64,000 nt of DNA from Zunongwangia sp. HGR-M22 (GCF_027594425.1 NZ_CP115159.1:3619001-3683000), one strand, 5' to 3'; counted from the stretch's first letter, positions 55,266 through 64,000 are shown. Notes: generated by a model not told the origin, from the sequence alone. Made by a program: numbers and translations.

Positions 55266-55300
55266 AAAAGCTTAGTACGTTAAGTGCATACTAAGCTTTT
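55266..55300 (-). terminator. Terminator after the DUF3127 gene
   Basis: A perfect 12-bp stem AAAAGCTTAGTA (55266-55277) with TACTAAGCTTTT (55289-55300), 11-nt loop. Confidence 0.85.
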
Positions 55301-55320
55301 ACAAAAAATTGTGCTAATAT

Positions 55321-55695
55321 TTAGAAAGGAAGATCGTCGTAATCTTCGTCTTTAAAATCTTGTGCAGGCTCAAATTGATCTGCCGGTGGCGGCACGTTTT
55401 GACCACCCGGTTGTGATGGTTGTAGATTTTCAATTCTCCATCCCTGGATAGAATTAAAATATTTGGTTTCCCCCTGTGGGCTTACCCATTCTCTACCACG
55501 AAGGTTAATACCAACTTTAACAGGCTGCCCTACCTGATAACTGTTTAAAAGATCTGTTTTATCCTGAACAAACTCAATCATTAAATGCTGTGGATATTGC
55601 TCTTCTGTAGTGACAACTAATTCTCTTTTTCTAAATCCGTTATTACCAAAAGTTTTGGTATCTCCGATTAATTTAATCTTTCCTTGTACTTCCAT
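55321..55695 (-). CDS. DUF3127 domain protein
   Basis: A 124-aa protein of the Bacteroidota family DUF3127: VQGKIKLIGDTKTFGNNGFRKRELVV, and RGREWVSPQGETKYFNSIQGWRIE; the tail is Pro/Asp rich, ending DYDDLPF like an SSB C-terminus. The OB-fold-like pattern and acidic Phe tail suggest a DNA-associated role (inference). It is 6 nt downstream of the flavin reductase gene, so likely in the same operon. Confidence 0.88.
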   Translation of the reverse strand: MEVQGKIKLIGDTKTFGNNGFRKRELVVTTEEQYPQHLMIEFVQDKTDLLNSYQVGQPVKVGINLRGREWVSPQGETKYFNSIQGWRIENLQPSQPGGQNVPPPADQFEPAQDFKDEDYDDLPF

Positions 55696-55701
55696 CTTCG
55701 T

Positions 55702-56577
55702 TTAAAAATTTGCTAGTAATAATTTCCACGCCTCTATTACCATTCCTTTTTCCAGCAATAATTGCGCCTGTTTATGAATTGCTTCTGTTTCTTTTGCTGC
55801 AATAATCTCTGTAAATAAATCATCTTCAGAAACATATAATTTCGACTCTTCTAAAGTAGGCAGATTTTCTACATTTCCTAATTTACCAAGATCATTTCCT
55901 GTTAAGATATTACTTTCTCTAATTCCCTGCGGAATTGCATCTACTCCAATCCCTAAATTGGCGATTGGTTTTGGTACTTCGAACATCCCATCTTTGGCAC
56001 GAGTATACCAATTTCCGCCCATTCGAGCAACCTGATCGATCTTTACCTGGTCGATATAACCATCTTCGTCCAGAATTTCTTCTTTAATATGTGTTTTTAA
56101 AATTTCACATATTACCAAATTTCCTGCTCCGCCTTCATCTCCAAGTTCTATAATTTCGTTTACTTTACATTCAAACTGAACCGGAGATTCTGCGACCCTA
56201 AATGGCTTCACCAAATCTGATTGCTGCATGGTAAGCCCAGATTTTTCAAATTCGTTTACACCTTTAGCATAATCTGTACTACTTAAAGACATTTGCTGTA
56301 CCATTTTGTAATCTACAATATTGATTACACATTCCTTAACAACCTGCAGATTTAAAAATGTATGTTTCAGGCTACCATCTTTACCTCGTCTTACGGGTGA
56401 AAACACCAATATTGGAGGATTAGCACTAAACACATTAAAGAAACTAAAAGGAGCCAAATTTGGTCGTCCCTCAGCATCTAACGTACTTGCAAATGCAATA
56501 GGCCTTGGCCCTACCGCTCCACTCAAATATCTGTAAAGGGCGCCAGAAGGTGATTCCTTAGAATCTATACTTAACAT
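55702..56577 (-). CDS. Flavin reductase family protein
   Basis: A 291-aa flavin reductase-like (FMN-binding split barrel) protein starting at the ATG at 56577 (MLSIDSKESPSGALYR); a longer frame from ATG 56646 adds a non-conserved hydrophobic stretch. It has GAVGPRPIAFASTLDAEGRPNLAPFSFFN and the NIVDYKMVQQMSLSS region. Probably uses FMN with NAD(P)H; substrate unknown. Confidence 0.87.
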   Translation of the reverse strand: MLSIDSKESPSGALYRYLSGAVGPRPIAFASTLDAEGRPNLAPFSFFNVFSANPPILVFSPVRRGKDGSLKHTFLNLQVVKECVINIVDYKMVQQMSLSSTDYAKGVNEFEKSGLTMQQSDLVKPFRVAESPVQFECKVNEIIELGDEGGAGNLVICEILKTHIKEEILDEDGYIDQVKIDQVARMGGNWYTRAKDGMFEVPKPIANLGIGVDAIPQGIRESNILTGNDLGKLGNVENLPTLEESKLYVSEDDLFTEIIAAKETEAIHKQAQLLLEKGMVIEAWKLLLANF

Positions 56578-56694
56578 GCTTTGATTTTTCACAAAGGTAA
56601 TAATTAGGATAAGGAATTTAAAGCATGTCTTCACAATAATATTCATATTAAAACGCTTATCTTTAACCGCTTTTAAAATGAAGAGGAACTCTTT

Positions 56695-57846
56695 ATGAAT
56701 TTTAATGACGAACGAAAGTTTAATCGCTGGTTTATCATATTTGCAGGTCTCGCTGTAATTATTTTAGTCTTGTGGAATACGACCATCTTTTTTAACCGGC
56801 TTAAAGATGAAGAGCGCACAAAAATGAGCATTTGGTCTGAAGCGCTATTGGAACTGGATCGCGCTAGCAGCAACGAAAATTTGAGTCCGCTTATCTTAAA
56901 TGTTTTAAATAGCAACACCAGTATTCCAACAATACAAACAGACGAAGAAGGAAATATAGTTTCTACCCATTATATCGATCCTGAAAAAATCGATACTCCT
57001 GAAAAAGCTGAAAACTACCTTAATCGACTAAGAGCTGAAAACGAGCCTATAATTATGCATTTAGACAGGTTTAGGACTCATTTGGTTTTCTACGGAAATT
57101 CTCCTGTTCTAAATAGTCTTAAGTACTATCCACTAGGATTGGTAACCATTGGTTTTCTAATTATAGGAGTAATTTATTTTTTCTATACTACCACAAAAAA
57201 CAGTGAACAAAATAAATTGTGGGCAGGAATGGCAAAAGAAACTGCACATCAAATTGGTACGCCATTAAGTTCTCTAATAGGATGGACAGAAATTCTGAAA
57301 CAAGAAAATGTAAACGAAGTTTATATTACTGAAATCGAAAAAGACATAACCCGCTTACAAACAATTACCGAACGCTTTTCTAAAATTGGTTCTGCTCCTT
57401 TATTAGAAGAAACCGATCTTGTAGAAGCCACCCGAGAGAGCTATCGATATTTACAATCCAGAAGTTCTAAACTTATCGATTTTAACCTCATAGTACCGAG
57501 AGAAGAAATAAAAGTTAACTTAAACACGCAACTTTACAGCTGGACGATAGAAAATTTAGTAAAAAATGCTATTGACGCAATGCGAGGAAAAGGAAAACTT
57601 TCTCTTGAAATTAGACAAAATGAAAAACAGGTTTTTGTTTATATACATGATACTGGAAAGGGAATCGACAAAAATCGCTTCAAAGTAATTTTTGAACCAG
57701 GACAAACCACCAAAAAACGAGGATGGGGATTGGGTCTGTCTTTGGCGAAACGAATTGTAGAAGAATATCACGACGGGCGTATTCGAGTAGCAAAAAGTGA
57801 AATTGGCGAAGGAACTACTTTTGAAATTATGCTTAAAAAAACCTAA
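56695..57846 (+). CDS. Membrane sensor histidine kinase
   Basis: A 383-aa kinase. TM1 at about 10-32, a short periplasmic domain, TM2 at about 143-163, then the phospho-acceptor H185 in ETAHQIGTPLSSL and ATPase boxes NLVKNAIDAM, DTGKGIDKN and GWGLGLSLAKRI. No response regulator next to it. It overlaps the thioesterase gene by a few bases at its 3' end (convergent). Confidence 0.92.
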   Translation: MNFNDERKFNRWFIIFAGLAVIILVLWNTTIFFNRLKDEERTKMSIWSEALLELDRASSNENLSPLILNVLNSNTSIPTIQTDEEGNIVSTHYIDPEKIDTPEKAENYLNRLRAENEPIIMHLDRFRTHLVFYGNSPVLNSLKYYPLGLVTIGFLIIGVIYFFYTTTKNSEQNKLWAGMAKETAHQIGTPLSSLIGWTEILKQENVNEVYITEIEKDITRLQTITERFSKIGSAPLLEETDLVEATRESYRYLQSRSSKLIDFNLIVPREEIKVNLNTQLYSWTIENLVKNAIDAMRGKGKLSLEIRQNEKQVFVYIHDTGKGIDKNRFKVIFEPGQTTKKRGWGLGLSLAKRIVEEYHDGRIRVAKSEIGEGTTFEIMLKKT

Positions 57847-58241
57847 TATCGATCTAAGATATTCCTTAGACTTTCTGGTATTGCATTTGTTTGTTTCTCG
57901 TTGAAATTATAAAACACAGCTACATCTTTACCTATTGCACAAATTTCTTGTTTCTCGTTTAAAATATGATGTTCTATTTTAAAACTTTTAGTGCCCATTT
58001 CAGTGATTCTTGTTTTCACAAGAACATTTCCCGGGTAGTATAATGCGTTTTTAAAATCGCAATGCGTAGAAACTAACATTGCACCTTTTTTACTATCGGT
58101 ATACATTTTATGCAATCCGGTAGCTTCCCAAAGATTCACCCTGCCAGATTGCATAAAACGCATAAAGCTGAGATTATTTACATGGCGATACATATCCAGA
58201 TCGCTCCAATCTATTCTTAATTTTAATTCAAGTTTAAACAA
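57843..58241 (-). CDS. Acyl-CoA thioesterase (4HBT hot-dog fold)
   Basis: A 132-aa protein with the hot-dog pattern and catalytic-type RIDWSDLDMYRHVNNLSFMRFM (Asp of WSDLD, His of RHVNN). It starts with TTG at 58241; the next Met lies inside the active-site helix and would delete it. It is 12 nt downstream of the HIT gene, likely co-transcribed. The natural thioester is unknown. Confidence 0.87.
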   Translation of the reverse strand: MFKLELKLRIDWSDLDMYRHVNNLSFMRFMQSGRVNLWEATGLHKMYTDSKKGAMLVSTHCDFKNALYYPGNVLVKTRITEMGTKSFKIEHHILNEKQEICAIGKDVAVFYNFNEKQTNAIPESLRNILDRY

Positions 58242-58253
58242 AGATAAAAGCTC

Positions 58254-58643
58254 TTATAGGTTTACATGAATTGATGATGCGAGTTTCTGAAGCTCTTCTT
58301 CACTCATTTCGTGATGGTTTGCAAAATTCATATCCCCCATGTTATTTAACGGAATTAAATGTACATGAACATGAGGAACCTCCAATCCTACAACGGCGAC
58401 ACCTACTCTTTTGCATTCTACCGTTTTTTCTAAAGCCAACGCGACTTTTCTTGAAAAACGCATAAGCTCCATATACATTTGTTCATCCATATCAAAAATA
58501 TAATCGACTTCTTTTTTAGGAATACAAAGGGTATGACCTTTAGCATTCGGCCGAACATCAAGAAAAGCTAGAAACTGACTATCCTCTGCTACTTTGTAAG
58601 CAGGAATTTCCCCATGAACTATTTTTGTAAATAACGTAGACAT
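58254..58643 (-). CDS. HIT family protein
   Basis: Histidine-triad nucleotide hydrolase, 129 aa, HINT-like: FTKIVHGEIPAYKV at the start and the triad VPHVHVHLIPL. Works on nucleoside phosphoramidates in the known members. Downstream of greA with a terminator between. Confidence 0.95.
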   Translation of the reverse strand: MSTLFTKIVHGEIPAYKVAEDSQFLAFLDVRPNAKGHTLCIPKKEVDYIFDMDEQMYMELMRFSRKVALALEKTVECKRVGVAVVGLEVPHVHVHLIPLNNMGDMNFANHHEMSEEELQKLASSIHVNL

Positions 58644-58678
58644 ATCGATTTGGTTTTTAATTAGGTAGTTTAAAAATA

Positions 58679-58725
58679 AAAATCCTTTTCTTCAATCTTA
58701 GTTAAAAGACTTAGAAAAGGATTTT
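58679..58725 (-). terminator. Terminator after greA
   Basis: AAAATCCTTTTCT (58679-58691) pairs with AGAAAAGGATTTT (58713-58725), with a further A run at left giving U on the minus strand. Confidence 0.75.
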
Positions 58726-58747
58726 TTGAACTCTTAAATATATTTTA

Positions 58748-59224
58748 TTATTCTCTCCAGATTTCAAGTACTTCAAACTTCATTACACCGTTTGGCACAG
58801 CAATATCGGCTACCTCACCTACTTTTTTACCCAAAAGGCCTTTTCCGATAGGAGAATCTACAGAAATTTTACCGGATTTTAAATCGGCTTCGCTTTGTGC
58901 AACCAACTTATATTTTACTTCTGCTCCGTTATTTTGATTTTTAATTCTCACGTGGGAGTGAATCAAAACCTTAGAGGTATCTAATTGAGATTCGTCTATT
59001 ACTCGTGCATTTGCAACAACTTCTTCCAGTTTTGAAATCTTCATTTCTAAAAGCCCCTGCGCTTCTTTTGCCGCATCATATTCTGCATTCTCACTCAAAT
59101 CTCCTTTATCTCTAGCTTCAGCAATAGCTTCAGAAGCTCTTGGACGTTCTACATCTTTAAGATGATTTAATTCTTCTCTCAACTTTTTTAGTCCTTCCGC
59201 AGTGTAATAAGATACTTTACTCAT
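58748..59224 (-). CDS. greA: Transcript cleavage factor GreA
   Basis: A 158-aa factor that rescues backtracked RNA polymerase. The N-terminal coiled coil has LSENAEYDAAKEAQGLLE with the catalytic acidic tip region; the C-terminal FKBP-like domain has SPIGKGLLGKKVGEVADI. Complete. Confidence 0.97.
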   Translation of the reverse strand: MSKVSYYTAEGLKKLREELNHLKDVERPRASEAIAEARDKGDLSENAEYDAAKEAQGLLEMKISKLEEVVANARVIDESQLDTSKVLIHSHVRIKNQNNGAEVKYKLVAQSEADLKSGKISVDSPIGKGLLGKKVGEVADIAVPNGVMKFEVLEIWRE

Positions 59225-59442
59225 AACTTCGTCGTTTTTATAATTGGTAAAGGGCCTTGGTAAAGAGGCCTGTTTCCAAAAAATAATATGTTTTTAATGA
59301 TTGTTTTAAATCTAATGACCTTAACCAGGTATAGTGTATAAAAAGATTATCACTAATTGTAAATTGCCAAGTATCGCGGTCTGACTGCGAACTTGAATAT
59401 TCTAAGCTGCATTTTCATTAGATTAATATTTTATAATAAAAA

Positions 59443-59463
59443 AATCCCACCTATAATGGGATT
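59443..59463 (-). terminator. Orphan hairpin before the lipoprotein gene
   Basis: AATCCCA (59443-59449) pairs with TGGGATT (59457-59463), with an A run at left that would read as U on the minus strand. No minus-strand gene feeds it here. It overlaps the TTG of the lipoprotein promoter. Confidence 0.35.
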
Positions 59464-59494
59464 GATTCTAACAAATATAACAAATTTACATTTG
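59462..59494 (+). promoter_or_regulatory. Promoter of the small lipoprotein gene
   Basis: TTG at 59462-59464, 22-nt spacer, TACATTTG at 59487-59494, then 18 nt to the ATG. A full consensus match with the -33 TTG inside a hairpin arm. Confidence 0.55.
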
Positions 59495-59512
59495 CGATAA
59501 AAAAGAAATTGA

Positions 59513-59947
59513 ATGAAGGGTTTTTTATTTTTTAATTTGCTATTGGTTTTATTAACAGGCTGTTCTTCTAGCGACGACAACCTTAATAATAATCCAAATT
59601 TAGTCAACATCAATTTTGGCTTCAACATAAATCTAGACTTACCGCAGTACAATCAACTAAATTTTCCGGGAAATCAAATCGCTATTTACAATGAAGGCAT
59701 CGGGATTAAAGGTGTGGTTATTTATAATGTAAACAACGATCTTTTTCTAGCCTACGAATTAAGTGATCCAAACCACGCACCCAATGATTGTTCTGCAATG
59801 GAAATGAACGGGATTGAAGCAACTTGTAGTTGCGAAGGCAATGTGTATAACATAATAAGCGGTGAACAGGTAAAAGGCAACGGTGAATATGCCATGAAGC
59901 CTTATCGCGTAGAGAAACGAGGCAATACAATTACAATCTCTAATTGA
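59513..59947 (+). CDS. Small lipoprotein, Rieske-like pattern
   Basis: A 144-aa protein with a lipobox (LLVLLTGCSSSDD, C17). The mature part has DCSAMEMNGIEATCSCEGNVYN, reminiscent of a Rieske domain in flavobacterial lipoproteins, but only Cys residues, not the usual Cys-x-His pairs, are seen, so iron-sulfur binding is doubtful. It is divergent from greA and convergent with the TonB receptor gene. Confidence 0.75.
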   Translation: MKGFLFFNLLLVLLTGCSSSDDNLNNNPNLVNINFGFNINLDLPQYNQLNFPGNQIAIYNEGIGIKGVVIYNVNNDLFLAYELSDPNHAPNDCSAMEMNGIEATCSCEGNVYNIISGEQVKGNGEYAMKPYRVEKRGNTITISN

Positions 59948-60016
59948 GATTCTTTAAAAGCTACTTAAAGCAGCAGTTGCTTTTCTATAGAAATTGATAA
60001 ATTAGTTATAATAAAA

Positions 60017-60048
60017 AATGCCTGAAATTTTATCAAATCTCAGGCATT
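60017..60048. terminator. Bidirectional terminator
   Basis: AATGCCTGA (60017-60025) pairs with TCAGGCATT (60040-60048). Serves the lipoprotein gene and, with the A run at left, the TonB receptor gene on the minus strand. Confidence 0.8.
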
Positions 60049-60073
60049 AGAACTAAAACAAATCGAATCTTCT

Positions 60074-62428
60074 TTAAAATTTAAGCGTGATACCGGTTAA
60101 AAAATTTATTCCTGCTTGGGGATAATAACCAACATAGCCTCCATCATAATAGCCGTTCGAAACATATTGCTCATCAAAAATATTATTTACTAAACCAGTA
60201 AACAGAATTTCCTTAAAAAATGGTGCATTATTCCAGGTGTACTGAATATTTAAGTCGTTTACAAGATAATCATCCAACTCTGAACTTTCTGCTTCAATAT
60301 TACTCATATACTGCTTGCCCACATACTTTGTTAACCAGTTCACCTGGAAATTCTTAAAAGGATTCACCTGTATCATATTCCCGCCTACAATAGAAGGAGA
60401 AAATGAAATATCGGTATCGCCTAAGTTTACCTGCTCTCCATCTATCGTACTTACAAAATCTATATTTTTATTTCTACTTAAAGCAATATTTGGTCTTACT
60501 GTTAAAAAATCTGTTATTCTAAAAGTTGCGTCGATCTCTAAACCCAATCGATAACTCTCACCACTATTCTCCCTAATTGCAGCACCTTCGTCATCGATTT
60601 GACCGGTAAGCACTAATTGATCCTGATAATCCATAAAATAAAGATTAGCGTTTATTTGGGTTGCAGCAGTATTAAAACGCCACCCAAACTCAAAATCGTT
60701 TAAGGCTTCCTCTTTTGGCTGCGATCTATCGTTAATTATGGCATTTTCGTAATCTACTCTAACGGGTTCACGATGTGCTCTCGCAAAAGATCCATATAAT
60801 TGATGTGCTCTATTGAACCGGTAAGTAAATCCAAATTTTGGATTGAAGAAAGAAAAGTGATCATCTACAATAAACTGATCAAGTTTTTCTGTTGGCCCCT
60901 CTGCTTCATAATTTATAGTTCGTAATTGTAAATCTCCATAAACTGCTAAAGATTCTGTCAAAGATATTGTTGCTTTAGTGTAAACATTGAAATCAGTTTT
61001 GATAGCATTGTTCAGATAGAAAGGCTCAAATGGATCATTATTCTGAGCAAAACGTGTGTAAATTACTTCACCAAAATGATCTCCGTCATAACGATTCCAG
61101 CCTCCTCCTAAAATAGCATCTATTTTACTATTCTTATAATTCAAACTAAAGGTGGTTCCATAAAAATGGTTATCCAACCAGCTGGTATTTACAAGATCTG
61201 ATGTAGTTACTTCTTCTCCATCAGCGCTAAAATTAGATAATCCATAGAAATTTAAATCGGCGTCTTCCTCGTATTCTTCATAATACCCTCTTCCGTAGGT
61301 ATAATGCAATGCTAAGTTAGATGACCAATTATTATTGAAGGTCTGATTCCATAGTAACTGATAATGATCTTGTTGATAATTATCGGTTTGATTATCATAG
61401 AATTGATTATTCCCATCTTCATCGGTGTATTGTCCTGCTGGATTATAGGTACGATCATTTTCTAAAGTTTCAGCATCAATTCCGTACCAAGCTTGATAGG
61501 TTTTTTCTTTCCCTCCAAAAACCAAAGCTTTAATTAACGTATTATCTTCTACATAAGCGCCTTGCAAAAAATAAGATTTTAATTCAGAATCTGCTCGATC
61601 AATATACCCGTCACTTTTAATTAATGAAGCCCTTCCTGAGAAATCCCAGTGCTCATTAAAAAGACCTGTATTAAATTTAGCCGTATGTTTATGGGTATTA
61701 AAAGATCCATAACTATTGGCAACCTCTGCAGATGCTTCTTCACTATACCTATCGGTTAAAATATTGATACTGGCACCAAAAGCACCAGCTCCATTTGTAG
61801 AAGTTCCTACTCCACGTTGCAACTGAATATTCTCTGTAGAAGAAGCAAAATCTCCCAGATTTACCCAAAAAGTACCCTGACTTTCAGCATCGTTATATGG
61901 CACTCCATTTATGGTCACATTTGTACGCGTAGCATCACTACCACGCACTCGAATCCCGGTATAACCAACACCATTACCGGCATCGGTAGTAGTTACTACA
62001 GATGGTAGATAATTCATTAAAACGGGAATATCCTGCCCTAAATTTCTACTTTCTATTTCTTCATTGGAAAGATTACTAAAAGTGATTGGAGAATCTGCAT
62101 CTACACGAATAGAACGTAAAAACACTTCCCCTAAAACCTCTTCAGCATCACCAAAATCTACATCTAATGTTTGATCTTCAGTAAGGTTTACTTCGAAGGA
62201 TTTTCTATTTCCGAAGACAAAATCGATAGTATAATCTCCTTCTGGCAAAACAAGTCGATACTCCCCTACATCATTGGTTTGTGTACCTTCTTTTTCTTCA
62301 GAAACATAAACTGTTACTCCGTTTAAGGGTTCTCCTTTTCGACTTACTATACCTTTTAGCTCATATTGCTGCGCAAAAGCAGACATACTAAAAAGCATAA
62401 TTAAACTACTGAATAATATATTTTTCAT
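60074..62428 (-). CDS. TonB-dependent receptor, predicted thiamine-related uptake
   Basis: Outer membrane transporter, 784 aa from the ATG at 62428, which opens the signal peptide MKNILFSSLIMLFSMSAFAQ; an ATG 33 nt earlier adds a basic stretch. It has a carboxypeptidase-like domain (about 20-105), then the plug with EIESRNLGQDIPVLMNYLPS, GIRVRGSDATRTNVTINGVPYND, a 22-strand barrel and a C-terminal Phe. The gene is preceded by a TPP riboswitch, which in known cases controls thiamine synthesis or uptake, so a thiamine or precursor substrate is the best inference. SusC-like length is not reached and there is no partner SusD. Confidence 0.93.
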   Translation of the reverse strand: MKNILFSSLIMLFSMSAFAQQYELKGIVSRKGEPLNGVTVYVSEEKEGTQTNDVGEYRLVLPEGDYTIDFVFGNRKSFEVNLTEDQTLDVDFGDAEEVLGEVFLRSIRVDADSPITFSNLSNEEIESRNLGQDIPVLMNYLPSVVTTTDAGNGVGYTGIRVRGSDATRTNVTINGVPYNDAESQGTFWVNLGDFASSTENIQLQRGVGTSTNGAGAFGASINILTDRYSEEASAEVANSYGSFNTHKHTAKFNTGLFNEHWDFSGRASLIKSDGYIDRADSELKSYFLQGAYVEDNTLIKALVFGGKEKTYQAWYGIDAETLENDRTYNPAGQYTDEDGNNQFYDNQTDNYQQDHYQLLWNQTFNNNWSSNLALHYTYGRGYYEEYEEDADLNFYGLSNFSADGEEVTTSDLVNTSWLDNHFYGTTFSLNYKNSKIDAILGGGWNRYDGDHFGEVIYTRFAQNNDPFEPFYLNNAIKTDFNVYTKATISLTESLAVYGDLQLRTINYEAEGPTEKLDQFIVDDHFSFFNPKFGFTYRFNRAHQLYGSFARAHREPVRVDYENAIINDRSQPKEEALNDFEFGWRFNTAATQINANLYFMDYQDQLVLTGQIDDEGAAIRENSGESYRLGLEIDATFRITDFLTVRPNIALSRNKNIDFVSTIDGEQVNLGDTDISFSPSIVGGNMIQVNPFKNFQVNWLTKYVGKQYMSNIEAESSELDDYLVNDLNIQYTWNNAPFFKEILFTGLVNNIFDEQYVSNGYYDGGYVGYYPQAGINFLTGITLKF

Positions 62429-62554
62429 TCGTAACAATGATTTACGAATAAAAGGGGCCATTATTCCATTTAAAAATTTGGTTAAAAAAAATAAATCCTG
62501 AATTACTCAAATAGATTTTTAGAGCATATCCAGGAGTACTAGCGCTTTTTTAGC

Positions 62555-62630
62555 ACTTTATCCCTTGGCAGCATTACCTGCCCAGGTTCATTGGGTATAA
62601 TCTCAGCCCGTTAGGCACCCCTTATGAGAT
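62555..62630 (-). promoter_or_regulatory. TPP riboswitch (THI box)
   Basis: Read on the minus strand it shows the conserved core in order: GGGGTGCC, GGCTGAGA, ATACCC, GAACCTG, then the P3-side CAGGTAATGCTGCCAAGGGA. It lies 127 nt before the receptor ATG at 62428. A hairpin AGTGCT/AGCGCT with an A-rich loop follows (about 62538-62556), without a clear U tract, so control may be translational. Confidence 0.93.
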
Positions 62631-62635
62631 CGCTG

Positions 62636-62643
62636 CAAATGTA
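62636..62643 (-). promoter_or_regulatory. -7 promoter element of the TPP-controlled gene
   Basis: TACATTTG on the minus strand, followed by GCAGC, just upstream of the riboswitch. No TTG at the ideal distance. Confidence 0.55.
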
Positions 62644-62671
62644 AAACGCTTTTTTTGATTTACTGCTATCA

Positions 62672-62700
62672 TTGCAATTGATTTAAATCCTGTATTTTTG
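62672..62700 (+). promoter_or_regulatory. Promoter of the right-end histidine kinase
   Basis: TTG at 62672-62674, 18 nt, TATTTTTG at 62693-62700, then 17 nt to the ATG. It forms a divergent pair with the TPP-controlled promoter. Confidence 0.5.
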
Positions 62701-62717
62701 AAGTGTTTGAAAAAGAT

Positions 62718-64000
62718 ATGCAAAACACCAAAAGATCTATAACCTTAAAAGTAGTTACGGGCTACGTTCTTATCGCAATTTTAGTGGTTGTAGCGGTCTG
62801 GTTTATTTACAATCGCGTTGTCATGTTTAGCAACATGGCGCAAAGCAACAGTAATAATAATGCCCAATTATTTTTGGTAAGCGAAATCACAAGCGATCTT
62901 TATGAAACTGAAAATGTTAGTCGACGTCTAATTCAAACTGGCACTAAAGAAGATATAAAACTCTACCAACAACAATTAGATTCTATTAAATTAAACTTGA
63001 TTGAATTAGATCAAGAATACGACGAAAACAATCTGCATACCGAGTTAGACAGCATTTATAAACTTCTGGATTTAAAAACAGAAAATCTGGGAGCACTACT
63101 AAAATTACGCGAGCAGGAAAGAAACACCAATTACTATAAGCAGGTAATGGAAGAACTTAACCGCGTAAACGAAAATTTTGAAGCCAATCAAGGTTACGAG
63201 GATCGTTTTAATGATCTGGAGCCTTATCAAAAAAAGGTATTAGTAAAATGGCTGGAATATGCCAAAGAAGATAACGCTAAGTCGCTTACCAATCAGACAG
63301 CAGATTCGTTAGTTAGCGCAGTAAAAAAAGTATTAAACGACTTTCAAAAAGCTAATATTCGATTTAGAAACTCGGTATTTGAAAAAGAAAACGATCTGTT
63401 GGATAACGACATGGTTCTTAATCAGCAATTAAGAAAAATTCTTGCCAATATAGAACAAGATGAACGTGAAGCGTCTATAGAACGAACAGAAAAAGCACAG
63501 CAAACTTTAGAAGACACTGTAAGCATTATAATGATTTCGGGGAGTGTGTGCGTGATCGTAATTCTATTATTCTTGATGCTAATTATACGAGATGTACGCC
63601 GCAGCCAGCAATATCGAATAGAATTAGAAGAAGCGAAAAACTTTGCAGAAACATTATTAAAAAGGAGAGAGCAATTAATGGCAGCCATTACCCACGATCT
63701 TCGTTCGCCTTTAAATACGGTAATTGGCTATTCTGATTTGTTGGACAAAACCCAACTTGCCAGTAAGCAACAACATTATTTGAGACAGATCAATAAATCA
63801 TCTGAATTTATTCTTCATCTGGTAAATGATTTACTGGATTTATCGAAACTGGAAGCCGGCAAAATGCTGGTTGAAAACTTACCATTTAATCCTAGAAATT
63901 TAATTACCGACACGGTACAAAACAATATTCCGGCAAAACAAAATAATGATCTTGAAATAAAAATTGAAGTTTCTGAAGAGGCAGATGCGCAATTTTCCAG
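62718..64000 (+). CDS. Membrane histidine kinase (3' partial)
   Basis: The ATG at 62718-62720 opens a frame that is still open at the window edge (427 complete codons). TM1 is at about residues 11-31, then a long helical extracytoplasmic domain (about 35-265; CHASE3-like in pattern), TM2 at about 270-290 (IIMISGSVCVIVILLFLML), a linker, and the dimerization domain with phospho-acceptor H326 in ITHDLRSPLNTV. The ATPase domain begins at the edge. Whether it is hybrid cannot be seen. It is divergent from the TPP-regulated receptor. Confidence 0.88.
   Translation, partial: MQNTKRSITLKVVTGYVLIAILVVVAVWFIYNRVVMFSNMAQSNSNNNAQLFLVSEITSDLYETENVSRRLIQTGTKEDIKLYQQQLDSIKLNLIELDQEYDENNLHTELDSIYKLLDLKTENLGALLKLREQERNTNYYKQVMEELNRVNENFEANQGYEDRFNDLEPYQKKVLVKWLEYAKEDNAKSLTNQTADSLVSAVKKVLNDFQKANIRFRNSVFEKENDLLDNDMVLNQQLRKILANIEQDEREASIERTEKAQQTLEDTVSIIMISGSVCVIVILLFLMLIIRDVRRSQQYRIELEEAKNFAETLLKRREQLMAAITHDLRSPLNTVIGYSDLLDKTQLASKQQHYLRQINKSSEFILHLVNDLLDLSKLEAGKMLVENLPFNPRNLITDTVQNNIPAKQNNDLEIKIEVSEEADAQFS

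Noticed and set aside
1..64000. CRISPR array, rRNA operon or prophage
   Set aside because: No regular spaced direct repeats, no rRNA sequence and no phage structural genes were seen.

Overview
The window is a chromosomal segment of a Bacteroidota bacterium, almost certainly a marine-type Flavobacteriaceae member. The evidence is the AT-rich base use, SusC/SusD genes with an ECF sigma/FecR pair, DUF3098 between ftsX and uppP, DUF3127, a 30S protein S16 with a long acidic tail, a DnaE carrying its own proofreading exonuclease, and repeated promoters of the Bacteroidetes type (TTG, then 17-23 nt, then TAnnTTTG). The genus is not certain.

Layout. 1-9.2 kb: a serine beta-lactamase-like lipoprotein cut by the left edge, then a response regulator/histidine kinase pair and a three-gene heavy-metal RND efflux operon (TolC-like, adaptor lipoprotein, CzcA/CusA-like pump). 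9.5-22.8 kb: accessory metabolism, with a GH43-like glycosidase, an SDR dehydrogenase, a two-gene unit of a YqcI/YcgG (GntA-like) heme N-oxygenase plus a DUF1989 protein, a 59-residue membrane protein, an M50-like protease, a large KatE catalase, an Omp85-type barrel, an Lrp regulator divergent from a MetE-like methyltransferase, a cysteine hydrolase, and a lipoprotein gene flanked by 10-bp inverted repeats. 22.8-25.2 kb: an IS91-like element (tyrosine recombinase plus HUH transposase), each gene carrying one frameshift. 25.3-34.2 kb: a pectin-type polysaccharide utilization locus (bifunctional esterase/pectinesterase, SusD, SusC with STN domain, FecR, ECF sigma). The SusC reading frame holds an in-frame TAG at codon 23.

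34.4-59.2 kb is mostly core genome: tRNA-Asp, DUF58, trxA, dnaE, a DUF2383-type protein, rpsP-rimM, a secreted protein, leuS, a PanE-like reductase, ftsX-DUF3098-uppP-truB, a TonB-like protein, tag, aat, DUF3127, a flavin reductase, a histidine kinase, a thioesterase, a HIT protein and greA. 59.5-64 kb: a small lipoprotein, a TonB-dependent receptor under a clear TPP riboswitch (predicted thiamine uptake), and a divergent histidine kinase cut by the right edge.

The points most worth a second look are the GntA-like/DUF1989 unit, the decaying pectin locus beside the IS91-like element, the Asp-to-Glu change in the pump's TM4 motif, the inverted-repeat-flanked lipoprotein gene, and several intergenic palindromes and dispersed repeats. 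I see no CRISPR array, rRNA or prophage.
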